From an uncultured Geobacteraceae bacterium (lineage in GTDB: Bacteria; Desulfobacterota; Desulfuromonadia; Desulfuromonadales; Geopsychrobacteraceae), in the NCBI GenBank assembly GCA_937958075.1, contig CALFFB010000095.1, positions 1 to 11,941 of the forward strand: a stretch of 11,941 bases of DNA. Direction: 5' to 3'. Made by a program: the position numbers and the translations under genes. Of this stretch, positions 1 through 6,491 are shown piece after piece (the stretch's first letter is position 1; each line of letters opens with the position of its first letter). The notes beneath the pieces were generated by a model, which was not told the origin of the DNA, searched no databases, and saw only the letters and a program-made list of their open reading frames with translations.

Positions 1-1
1 C

Positions 2-313
2 AAAGCACACCTCACCCCACCGAAGCGGCGACTCATCGAGTTGATGCAGGACATCAACTTCGGCCGCATCACCAACATTCCGGTCCGCGACGGCGAGCCG
101 GAACTCACCCCTGACACGGTCATCGAGCGCGAGATCAAGCTGGGCGGACAGAGCGGTCCCAGGCCTGAGCGCGACCAAGATGACTTCATCCTCAAGCAAG
201 AGGTCGTGACGCTGCTGGAGCACCTCGCGCAGATGGGCAGCGGAAAAGTCTGCCTGCTCGAGATCAAACACGGTCTCCCGTTCCTGATGCGCATCGAGGA
301 ACGGGCAGCCTGA
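2..313 (+). CDS. 3' end of an unknown conserved-looking protein (partial)
   Basis: The frame is open from the left edge of the window to the TGA at 311-313, giving 103 visible residues. TTG (41) and ATG (44) codons occur, but neither has a Shine-Dalgarno at a useful distance and the upstream codons (reading KAHLTPPKRRLIEL) look protein-like, so I treat the gene as starting outside the window. The visible part is soluble, charged and free of membrane segments. It has a basic start, an IEREIKLGG strand-like stretch, an acidic DQDD turn followed by a predicted helix (KQEVVTLLEHLAQMG), and an ending KHGLPFLMRIEE. I recognise no family or catalytic motif. It precedes the sigma-like gene by about 195 bp on the same strand and probably belongs to the same element. 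The reading frame is convincing; the function is unknown. Confidence 0.6.
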   Translation, partial: KAHLTPPKRRLIELMQDINFGRITNIPVRDGEPELTPDTVIEREIKLGGQSGPRPERDQDDFILKQEVVTLLEHLAQMGSGKVCLLEIKHGLPFLMRIEERAA

Positions 314-375
314 ACACGTAACGACCTGAACCCTTAGACACTGGACAACAAGCTGGACGCATGGCGGAGGCTGTT

Positions 376-476
376 GTGGGTGTCGCCGAGCCGAATACGG
401 CAATTGGCGGCGTACCTGCGACCCCTTCGCCCACGCGACAGCTTTGTCCTGTGATCTGGCCCGTGCCGACACCCAC
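376..476 (+). other. Possible structured 5' leader closed by a 10-bp inverted repeat
   Basis: GTGGGTGTCG at 376-385 is the exact reverse complement of CGACACCCAC at 467-476, so an RNA from here could close a domain of about 100 nt. Smaller hairpins lie inside, for example GCCG-aata-CGGC at 390-401. The domain ends nine bases before the hairpin that masks the sigma gene's Shine-Dalgarno. A reading frame from ATG 361 runs through this stretch, but its proline/threonine-rich product and missing ribosome binding site make coding unlikely. In a GC-rich background a 10-bp repeat may be accidental. Confidence 0.25.
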
Positions 477-484
477 GCGGACCT

Positions 485-503
485 CCTCCTCGCTCCGAGG
501 AGG
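485..503 (+). promoter_or_regulatory. Hairpin sequestering the Shine-Dalgarno of the sigma-like gene
   Basis: CCTCCTCG (485-492) and CGAGGAGG (496-503) are perfect reverse complements separated by three bases, giving an 8-bp GC-rich stem. The right arm is the Shine-Dalgarno (GAGGAGG, 497-503) of the gene starting at ATG 509. If it folds in the mRNA, ribosome access would be blocked until the stem is melted or bound. The structure is visible in the sequence; the regulatory role is inferred. Confidence 0.5.
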
Positions 504-508
504 CCCCG

Positions 509-1093
509 ATGGTTTCACAGAATTCTTACGACGGCATCGACAAGTATGCCGCCGACCTCATTCGGCACAAAGCACGTCAACTCGTAGGCAAGGCCGGATT
601 CACCGAGGACGACAGACCCGACCTCGAACAGGAACTGATGATCGATCTGCTGCAGCGGATGCGGCATTTCAATCCCGCCAAGGCCAAGAAGACCACCTTC
701 ATGGCCCGGATCGTCGAACGTCACATCTCCACCATTCTGGAGGCCCGGTTCGCCCAATGCCGGGACTGGCGGCTCTGCCAAACGTCACTCAACGAACCCC
801 TCGACAACGGTGAAGGCGACACCACCGAGCGGATCGACTTCCTGGACAGCGAAGGCTCTCTGGGAGGCGGCACCCGCGAGACAAGGGAGCGCCTCGCCCA
901 TGAGATCCGCATGGATCTCGACCGGGCCATCGCCTCGCTGCCGGAAGAGCTCCGGGATCTGTGCGTGCGCCTGCACGACAGCACCATGGCCGAGGTCGCC
1001 CGGGAGATGGGCATTCCCAGAACCACCCTCTACGACCGGCTGAGCAAGCTGCGGGACGCGTTCCGCGAGGCCGGGCTCGAGGACTACCTGTGA
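509..1093 (+). CDS. Sigma-70-like factor, two-domain (region 2 and region 4)
   Basis: 194 aa. ATG 509 follows GAGGAGG with a five-base spacer. Residues about 33-82 (EDDRPDLEQELMIDLLQ then FMARIVERHISTIL) have the helical pattern of sigma region 2, which binds core RNA polymerase and the -10 element. Residues about 135-188 form a region 4-like domain: DRAIASLPEELRDLC followed by a helix-turn-helix (TMAEVAREMGIPRTTLYDRL, 159-178) that would contact the -35 element. Regions 1.1 and 3 are absent and the linker (about 90-130) is acidic and flexible, the size and layout of small alternative or ECF-like sigma factors and of sigma-like regulators on mobile elements. It lies at the head of a same-strand block of replication and recombination genes, so it may switch that block on. 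No anti-sigma gene is visible beside it. It could instead be a sigma-like DNA-binding regulator that does not replace host sigma. Confidence 0.75.
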   Translation: MVSQNSYDGIDKYAADLIRHKARQLVGKAGFTEDDRPDLEQELMIDLLQRMRHFNPAKAKKTTFMARIVERHISTILEARFAQCRDWRLCQTSLNEPLDNGEGDTTERIDFLDSEGSLGGGTRETRERLAHEIRMDLDRAIASLPEELRDLCVRLHDSTMAEVAREMGIPRTTLYDRLSKLRDAFREAGLEDYL

Positions 1094-1197
1094 TCTCCGA
1101 CGCATCGGCTCCGGCTCCGGTAAGTAAGCACCGTGCCGCATGGTGCGGCTATCCGGGGCCTCGGAAATCAGAACCTGAACAAAAGAGGAGTTCAACC

Positions 1198-1533
1198 ATG
1201 ACTCACGACACCTACAAGTACCGTTTTGACGAGTCGGTCCCGGCCCAGGAACTGGAAGACACTTTCATGCTGGCGATGCTGGCCGTCGAAAGCCTGCATG
1301 GCCGTTCCCGTGTGCGGATGGAGAGCCGGTTCAATTTGGACAAGGCCCGACGCACCTGCGTGATCGACGCCTCCACCGATGTCGGCAGTGACCTTGCCCG
1401 CATCTTCACTGGCTTCGCCACCAAGGAGTACGGCGAACGCTCGGTCCTGATCGAACGTACCCAGCCGTCAGGTTGCGCCTGTGCCTCCAAGCATCGCGCA
1501 GCGCCCGCCGCCGAAGCGGGGGTGGCGGTATGA
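1198..1533 (+). CDS. Unknown 111-aa protein
   Basis: The start at ATG 1198 is set by AGAGGAG (1184-1190) seven bases upstream; the same frame is open farther upstream but lacks another supported start. The product is soluble and compact. Residues 1-88 look folded: YKYRFDESVPAQELEDTFMLAMLAVESLHG suggests a strand then a helix, followed by basic VRMESRFNLDKARRTCVIDA and DVGSDLARIFTGFATKEYGE. The last about 20 residues are alanine-rich with CAC and KHR and look disordered. No catalytic motif or known domain was recognised. The stop overlaps the next start (ATGA at 1530-1533), which implies translational coupling to the PD-(D/E)XK nuclease and suggests a partner or regulatory role in that module. 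The 104-bp gap upstream contains only a weak hairpin (1135-1149) and no clear promoter. Confidence 0.75.
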   Translation: MTHDTYKYRFDESVPAQELEDTFMLAMLAVESLHGRSRVRMESRFNLDKARRTCVIDASTDVGSDLARIFTGFATKEYGERSVLIERTQPSGCACASKHRAAPAAEAGVAV

Positions 1534-2546
1534 GCGAGCTGATGACCACCACCTATTCCATGTGGCGGCTGTTCCGCAACTGCCGCATGGCCTGCAAGTG
1601 GCGCTACATCGACGAGCTGGTGCCGCTCGAACGCGACCCCAATCTGGCCTTCGGCTCGGTCATCCACGACTGCCTGGAGTGCTGGCACGGCGAGCGGGAT
1701 CTGGCCAAGGTCCTCGACCACATCGACCGGACCTATCCGAACCGGGCGCAGGACGATCATCAACAGGCCGACTGGCATCTCGCCCGGGCCATGATGAGCG
1801 CCTATGCGGAACACTACCCGGCCGAAGCGTTCGAGGTCGTCGCGCTCGAAAAGACCTTCGAAGGTCCCATCGTCAACCCGGCGACCGGGGCGACCTCGCG
1901 CAGTTTCATTCTCGCCGGGAAGGTGGACGGCATCGTCCGTCAGGATGGCCAGTATTTCCTCCTGGAACACAAAACCGCCTCGCAGATCGACGCCAGCTAC
2001 CTGGAGCGGCTGTGGACCGATTTCCAGATCATCCTCTACGCCTGGTACCTGGAGCAGACCCTCGGCATCACGGTCAGCGGCATCATCTACAACGTCCTGG
2101 TCAAGGCCAAGTTGCGCCAGGGCAAGGGTGAGACCGAAGCCGAATTCGAGGCCCGCCGGGCGGAGCTGATCGCCAAGTCGAAAACCGGCAAGAGCAGCGC
2201 CAAGCGCAAGTTGCCCGAGGACGACGACACCTTCCAGCAGCGACTCCAGGAGAAGTACCTCGAGCCGGGCATGTTCCACCGCGAGGTGCTCTACATCTCC
2301 CGCGACCAGTTCGAGGAACTGCGGGCGGAGCTGTGGGAACTCTCCAAGGCCATGCTCGACGCCCGTCGGCGCGACACCTTCTACCGCAACACCAGCTACT
2401 GCTTCCAGTACGGAAGGCCCTGCGCCTACTTCCAGCTCTGCCGCTCGGGCGGCAACCCCAACGTCATCGAAAACCATTTCCAACGGATCGCCCCGCACGA
2501 AGAGCTGCGGGACGGAGCCGGTGAAGACGCCGCTCCGGTGTTTTGA
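1530..2546 (+). CDS. PD-(D/E)XK nuclease, RecB/Cas4-like, with putative Fe-S cysteines
   Basis: 338 aa from ATG 1530, which overlaps the preceding TGA. The order of motifs is that of the RecB/AddB/Cas4 exonuclease superfamily: GSVIHDCLE with His46; GKVDGIV with metal ligand Asp133; LLEHKTAS with Glu146 and Lys148; and QIILYAWYLE with Gln166/Tyr170 as the QxxxY motif. Cys18/Cys22 near the N-terminus and Cys291, Cys298 and Cys304 near the C-terminus match the split arrangement by which AddB and Cas4 bind a 4Fe-4S cluster; the motif spacing is seen, the cluster is inferred. A charged insertion rich in Lys/Glu lies at about 195-240. The family degrades or trims DNA ends with divalent metal. Beside a Sak4-type ATPase and a DUF669 protein, a role in phage-type recombination, making ssDNA ends, is likely. 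It is not next to Cas genes, so a CRISPR role is unlikely. An upstream in-frame ATG (1473) has no ribosome binding site. Confidence 0.88.
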   Translation: MSELMTTTYSMWRLFRNCRMACKWRYIDELVPLERDPNLAFGSVIHDCLECWHGERDLAKVLDHIDRTYPNRAQDDHQQADWHLARAMMSAYAEHYPAEAFEVVALEKTFEGPIVNPATGATSRSFILAGKVDGIVRQDGQYFLLEHKTASQIDASYLERLWTDFQIILYAWYLEQTLGITVSGIIYNVLVKAKLRQGKGETEAEFEARRAELIAKSKTGKSSAKRKLPEDDDTFQQRLQEKYLEPGMFHREVLYISRDQFEELRAELWELSKAMLDARRRDTFYRNTSYCFQYGRPCAYFQLCRSGGNPNVIENHFQRIAPHEELRDGAGEDAAPVF

Positions 2547-2572
2547 AATCCCAACCATAAGGAGACGAAGCC

Positions 2573-3343
2573 ATGCTTCCCAAGACCAAAAGCAAACCCA
2601 AACACACGCTCTCGGACCTCACCGCTCTGGTGTACGGCCCGAGCAAGATCGGCAAGAGCACCTGGTGCTCCAAGGCCGATGACGCACTGTTCCTGGCGAC
2701 CGAGCCGGGCCTGAACGCCCTGGAGGTGTTTCAGACCCCGATCACCTGCTGGGACGACCTTCTGCAGGCCTGCGCGGAAATCGCCGAGGGCAAGCACGAG
2801 TTCAAGACCATCGTCGTCGACACGGTGGATAACGCCTACAAGATGTGCTCGGACTACGTCTGCAAGAAATTCAAGATCGAGCACGAGTCCGACCTGGGCT
2901 ACGGCAAGGGCTACGCGCTGATCAACAACGAGTTCCAGCGCGTCATCAACAAGCTCGCCTTCCTGCCCTATGGGCTGATCCTGATCTCCCACTCCCAGGA
3001 ACGGGACATCGAAACCCGGACCGGAAAACACACCCGCATCGTGCCGACGCTGCCGGAAAAGGCGCGGAAGCTGGTTACCGGGCTGGTGGACCTGATTCTG
3101 TTCTGCGACCTGGACATGAAAACCGGCGAGGACGGCAAGCCGGTCTGGCAGCGCGTGATGCGCACCAAGCCCAGTCCCAACTACGACGCCGGTGACCGCA
3201 CCGGCCGACTCCCCGAAGTCATCCCCCTCGATTTTTCGAGCTTCATGAAAGCGTTCAACAACACGGCAGCCGGAGCTGCGGCGAGTGCCGCCCGGCCGAA
3301 GCCGGAGCCGACCGCGAGTGCGGCGGCGAAACCCCAACAGTAA
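2573..3343 (+). CDS. Phage-type RecA-like P-loop ATPase (AAA_24/Sak4-like)
   Basis: 256 aa. ATG 2573 follows AAGGAG with a nine-base spacer. Walker A is GPSKIGKST (22-30), Walker B is TIVVD (79-83), and LILISHSQ (135-142) fits a RecA-fold strand carrying a sensor residue. ATEPGLNAL (42-50) is typical of the phage nucleotide-binding family that includes Sak4, a single-strand annealing protein with a RecA-like core. The last about 35 residues are Ala/Pro-rich and probably disordered. Biochemically characterised Sak4 proteins anneal ssDNA with help from an SSB, and the next gene is a predicted ssDNA-binding DUF669 protein, which supports a recombinase or annealing role. The assignment to this ATPase group is firm. 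Whether it anneals, loads another protein or acts as a clamp-loader-like ATPase cannot be told from sequence alone. Confidence 0.85.
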   Translation: MLPKTKSKPKHTLSDLTALVYGPSKIGKSTWCSKADDALFLATEPGLNALEVFQTPITCWDDLLQACAEIAEGKHEFKTIVVDTVDNAYKMCSDYVCKKFKIEHESDLGYGKGYALINNEFQRVINKLAFLPYGLILISHSQERDIETRTGKHTRIVPTLPEKARKLVTGLVDLILFCDLDMKTGEDGKPVWQRVMRTKPSPNYDAGDRTGRLPEVIPLDFSSFMKAFNNTAAGAAASAARPKPEPTASAAAKPQQ

Positions 3344-3355
3344 GGAGATCCAACC

Positions 3356-3829
3356 ATGGAACACTACGAAAACCAATCCAGCAGCAACCTCGACCTGGCA
3401 CAGTTCGACGACGCCTTTGAAACCGCCGAAGTCGAGGAACGCGAGTTCGAGGCCGTCCCCGACGGCAAGTACCAGGTCAACGTCGACCGGGTCGAACTGA
3501 CCCGCGCCCAGACCTCGGGCAACCCCATGCTCAAGTGGACCCTGCGCATTCTCGCGCCGACCCACAAGGGTCGCCTGCTCTGGCGCAACAACGTCATGGC
3601 CAGCAACGAGAACATCAAGTGGCTCAAGCAGGACCTCTACACCTGCGGGCTGCAGCTCCAGAAGCTCTCCGACCTGCCGGGGCACCTCGAACAGCTTCTC
3701 AACATCAAGCTGGAGGTGACCAAACGCACTCGCGGTGAAAACGAGAACATCTACTTCAACCGTCGCATTGTCATGGCCGACGATGCCGGGGCTCCCGGCG
3801 CGGCGATGGACGACATGATCCCGTTCTGA
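3356..3829 (+). CDS. DUF669-family protein, probable phage ssDNA-binding protein
   Basis: 157 aa. ATG 3356 follows AAGGAG, which overlaps the previous stop. The body has the DUF669 pattern: an acidic N-terminus, PDGKYQVNVDRVELT (35-49), NPMLKWTLRIL (56-66), a strand-rich core and a helix around WLKQDLYTCGLQL (89-101), then LNIKLEVTKRT (115-125) and YFNRRIV (133-139). The last residues are MDDMIPF, closely resembling the acidic hydrophobic tip of bacterial SSB (DDDIPF), which docks onto repair and replication enzymes. An Ala/Gly-rich flexible stretch precedes it, as in SSB. I infer an SSB-like role: coating ssDNA and recruiting partners, perhaps the Sak4-like ATPase encoded upstream. The family has no proven general function, so the ssDNA-binding part is inference from the tail and neighbours. 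The stop overlaps the next start by one base. Confidence 0.8.
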   Translation: MEHYENQSSSNLDLAQFDDAFETAEVEEREFEAVPDGKYQVNVDRVELTRAQTSGNPMLKWTLRILAPTHKGRLLWRNNVMASNENIKWLKQDLYTCGLQLQKLSDLPGHLEQLLNIKLEVTKRTRGENENIYFNRRIVMADDAGAPGAAMDDMIPF

Positions 3830-4311
3830 TGATGGACCGGATCACCGTTGTCGTCGACACCCGCGAACAGGAGCCCTACAGCTTCGATAGCGACAAGGTT
3901 TCGGCGGTTCGCAAGGCGCTGCCCGCCGGTGATTACTCACTGGTCGGCCTCGAGGAACGGGTGGCGGTGGAGCGTAAATCCCTGACGGATTTCGTCTCCA
4001 CCGTCATCCGGGGGCGAAAGCGGTTCCACCGCGAGCTGGAAAAGCTCTCCGCCTACGAATCCGCCTGCGTGGTTGTCGAGTGCAACTTTCGCGATCTGGT
4101 CGATGGCCGCTACCGCAGCGATGCCCACCCGCATGCGCTGATTGGAACGGTCGCCTCCATCGTCGTCGACTTCGGTGTCCCCGTCTACTTCTGCTCGGAC
4201 CGGCAGGCCGCCTGCCGTTTTGTCGAGGAGTACCTGACACGTTTTCACCGGAGGATCGCGAGATGCCAAAAAGAAATGAGAGTAACCCGGCGCGACTCCG
4301 GGGAAGAATAG
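3829..4311 (+). CDS. ERCC4/XPF-fold structure-specific nuclease
   Basis: 160 aa. ATG 3829 overlaps the preceding TGA by one base and a second ATG follows at 3832; either could start. The ERCC4 nuclease signature is complete: VVVDTREQEPY with Asp10 and Glu13, PAGDYSL with Asp35, and VAVERKSLTDF with Glu48, Arg49, Lys50 and Asp54, the GDnX(n)ERKX3D motif that binds metal in XPF, Mus81 and Hef. RFHRELEKL (65-73) and ACVVVECNF (79-87) continue the fold. There is no helix-hairpin-helix domain, so it is a stand-alone catalytic domain like those on phages and mobile elements. Such enzymes cut branched DNA (flaps, forks, junctions), which suits a recombination module. The last 49 bases overlap the RecD2 gene; the basic tail encoded there (RRIARCQKEMRVTRR) may be dispensable or may contact DNA. 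Confidence 0.87.
   Translation: MMDRITVVVDTREQEPYSFDSDKVSAVRKALPAGDYSLVGLEERVAVERKSLTDFVSTVIRGRKRFHRELEKLSAYESACVVVECNFRDLVDGRYRSDAHPHALIGTVASIVVDFGVPVYFCSDRQAACRFVEEYLTRFHRRIARCQKEMRVTRRDSGEE
4249..4255 (+). promoter_or_regulatory. Ribosome binding site that decides the RecD2 start
   Basis: CGGAGGA at 4249-4255 stands seven bases before ATG 4263, inside the end of the ERCC4 gene. It supports starting the helicase at 4263 and not at an upstream in-frame codon near 4080, whose extra 61 residues are simply the ERCC4 gene read in another frame. Confidence 0.7.
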
Positions 4312-6491
4312 AGCGCGTTTACTATGCCGGACCCAAGTTCTCCGCAGGCCGACTGCTCACCCCGACCGGTGAGGAAGTCCAGTTCGCGGGCAATTTGTTC
4401 GCCCGGGAAAATCAGCCTGTGGTCCTGCTCGGGTCGTGGTCCACCCATCCCAAATACGGCCGTCAGTTCAAGGTCGACGGGATGGAGCACGACCTCGAAC
4501 TCGATCCGGAGGGGCTGATCCACTATCTGGCCAACCATCCGGAGATCAAGGGCATTGGTCCGGCCAAGGCCAGATTGATCGTCGAGAGCTTCGGCGACGC
4601 CTTTGAAGAAACCCTTCTGAATGACCCCGAGCGAATTGCGCTCAAGGCTCGACTGCCTCTGGATGCTGCCCGGCGGCTGCGTGACGAGTGGTTGAAGAAC
4701 CGTAGCGTCAACGCCGTCATGGCCTGGCTGTCGGCATTTGGCCTGACCCATCATCAGGTCACCACTCTGGTCGAAAGACTCGGCGGCAACTGCCTCGATA
4801 TCCTGAAGGAAGACCCGTACATCCTCATTCGGGAGATCCGGGGATTCGGCTTCAAGAAGGTCGACAAGATCGCCCGCAAGCTGGGCACCCCCAAGGACCA
4901 CACCCCTCGTATCCGGGCCGGGTTGAATTTCTGCGTCCGTGAAGCCCTGGACAATGGCCACTGCTGGATCGAATACGAGGATCTGGTGGACCAGGCCAAT
5001 CTGCTGCTGGTCATGGATGCCCTGGATAGCCGGGTTCGTATCGAGAGCGCCCTCGACGCGCTCATCGAAGAACAGGCGCTTTCCTGCGATTCCCACGGCG
5101 GGCGTTTCGTGGTCGCTCTGCCGGAGATCGTCCGCATGGAGCGGGAGCTGGCCGCGCTGTTCGGCCAGGCCGAAACACCCAACCCTCATTTTCAGTCCGT
5201 CAAGAAACTCGATGCTCTGATTCGGCGCTGCGCGGCGACGCTGAACGAGAAGCAGCTCGACGCGGTCCGCTCGGCACTCAATCACAGCATCAGCCTGATC
5301 TCGGGTGGAGCCGGTTCGGGCAAGAGCTACACCATCTCGGTCATCAACACCATCTGCGAGGAGAGCGATCTGGAGGTCGTGCTCGCCGCGCCGACCGGTA
5401 AGGCCGCCAAACGCCTGGAGGAAGTCAGCGGCCGTAGCGGCACCACCATCCACCGCCTGCTCGGCTATGACGGCAAGGGTTTCTCGCGCAGCAAGGAGAA
5501 TCCCATCGATGCCGATGTCCTGGTGGTCGACGAGTTTTCGATGGTCGACGTGCCGCTGGCCTGGCACCTGTTCGAGGCGGTCGATCTGTCGCGGACCACG
5601 GTGCTGCTGGTCGGGGACCACAACCAGCTTCCGCCGGTGGGACCCGGAAACATCCTGCGCGATCTGATCCAGACACGCGCCATCCCCACGGTCATCCTCG
5701 ACAAGGTCGTGCGTCAGGCTGGCGTCCTCAAGGAGAACTGCACCGCCGTTCTCAAGGGCGAGGTGCGCAAGACCAGCGAGGCGTCGGTGGGCGGATGCCG
5801 GGATTGGTATCTGGTGGATCAGTTCACCGACCCGATGGCGGCACGCTCGTTCCTGCTGGAGCTGTTTCAGGAGCGGCTCGACGCCCTGGGGTTCGACATC
5901 ATCAAGGACGTGCAGGTGCTGACGCCGACCCACAAGGGGCCGCTCGGCACCAAGGAACTGAACGAGGAGCTGCAGCGGCTCATCCAGCGCAAACGCTGGA
6001 ACACCGAGGTGCCGCCGGTCGCCATGGGACGCCGCGCCCCGTTTCTCAAGCACGACAAGGTCATCCAGACCCGGAACAACTACGACCTGAACGTGATGAA
6101 CGGTGCCATCGGCTATGTGGTCGATGTCCTCGCGAACGGCACCCTGGTCATCGACTTCGACGGCATGCCGGTGGAGATGGAAAAGGGTTCGCCCGACCTT
6201 CAGGACCTGCAGCTCGCCTATGCGCTCACCATCCACAAAACCCAGGGGTCCGAGTTCCCCTGCGCCGTGGTGGTGGTCCACAAGGCGCATTCCTTCATGC
6301 ACCACCGCAATCTGCTCTACACCGGGGTGACCCGCGCCCGGCGCACCGCCATTGTCCTGGGCGACCATTGGGGCATCCAGAATTGCGCCAAGCGTTGCCA
6401 GGTGGATGACCGTCGGACCTTTCTGCCCCTGTTTCTGGACGCCGCCCAGCACGCGGAAGCCGATTTCGCCCGTGTCGCGGAGGCCGAATGA
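4263..6491 (+). CDS. recD2: RecD2-family ATP-dependent DNA helicase (RecD/TraA type)
   Basis: 742 aa, the usual RecD2 length. An N-terminal OB-like domain carries the family hallmark SWSTHPKYGRQFKV (58-71). Tandem helix-hairpin-helix segments follow, including EIKGIGPAKARLIVESFG (94-111) and DPYILIREIRGFGFKKVDKI (184-203). The superfamily 1B helicase core has Walker A GGAGSGKS (348-355), APTGKAAKR (376-384), VLVVDEFSMVD (419-429), GDHNQLPPVGPGNILRDL (451-468), VVRQ (482-485), a TLVIDF SH3-like strand near 627-632, LTIHKTQGSEF (655-665) and LLYTGVTRARR (684-694). RecD2 unwinds DNA 5'-to-3' without RecBC partners and acts in replication and repair. Here it probably serves the element's replication or recombination together with the nucleases upstream. 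It overlaps the ERCC4 gene by 49 bases, and its stop overlaps the primase start (ATGA at 6488-6491), so the three genes are likely co-translated. No key motif is missing. Confidence 0.93.
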   Translation: MPKRNESNPARLRGRIERVYYAGPKFSAGRLLTPTGEEVQFAGNLFARENQPVVLLGSWSTHPKYGRQFKVDGMEHDLELDPEGLIHYLANHPEIKGIGPAKARLIVESFGDAFEETLLNDPERIALKARLPLDAARRLRDEWLKNRSVNAVMAWLSAFGLTHHQVTTLVERLGGNCLDILKEDPYILIREIRGFGFKKVDKIARKLGTPKDHTPRIRAGLNFCVREALDNGHCWIEYEDLVDQANLLLVMDALDSRVRIESALDALIEEQALSCDSHGGRFVVALPEIVRMERELAALFGQAETPNPHFQSVKKLDALIRRCAATLNEKQLDAVRSALNHSISLISGGAGSGKSYTISVINTICEESDLEVVLAAPTGKAAKRLEEVSGRSGTTIHRLLGYDGKGFSRSKENPIDADVLVVDEFSMVDVPLAWHLFEAVDLSRTTVLLVGDHNQLPPVGPGNILRDLIQTRAIPTVILDKVVRQAGVLKENCTAVLKGEVRKTSEASVGGCRDWYLVDQFTDPMAARSFLLELFQERLDALGFDIIKDVQVLTPTHKGPLGTKELNEELQRLIQRKRWNTEVPPVAMGRRAPFLKHDKVIQTRNNYDLNVMNGAIGYVVDVLANGTLVIDFDGMPVEMEKGSPDLQDLQLAYALTIHKTQGSEFPCAVVVVHKAHSFMHHRNLLYTGVTRARRTAIVLGDHWGIQNCAKRCQVDDRRTFLPLFLDAAQHAEADFARVAEAE

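Noticed and set aside
361..813. Open frame of 150 codons on the + strand before and over the sigma-like gene
   Set aside because: It has no ribosome binding site, its product is Pro/Ser/Arg-rich and low-complexity, and it overlaps the well-supported sigma-like frame. It is a shadow of GC-rich DNA.
1135..1149. Small hairpin GCCGCA-tgg-TGCGGC between the sigma-like gene and the next gene
   Set aside because: It is six pairs in GC-rich DNA with no T-run and does not cover a ribosome binding site; it could easily be chance.
1530..2546. A CRISPR Cas4 gene
   Set aside because: The nuclease and cysteine motifs are shared by Cas4 and AddB/RecB-like phage nucleases. There is no repeat array or cas1/cas2, and the neighbours are phage recombination genes.
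4080..4262. N-terminal extension of the RecD2 frame by 61 codons
   Set aside because: It overlaps the conserved half of the ERCC4 gene, lacks a ribosome binding site and does not resemble RecD2. The Shine-Dalgarno at 4249-4255 supports 4263.
4245..6452. Very long open frame (735 codons) on the - strand opposite recD2
   Set aside because: Antisense frames of GC-rich genes are often open. The + strand shows complete RecD2 motifs, and the - product has no recognisable domain and a composition typical of antisense translation.
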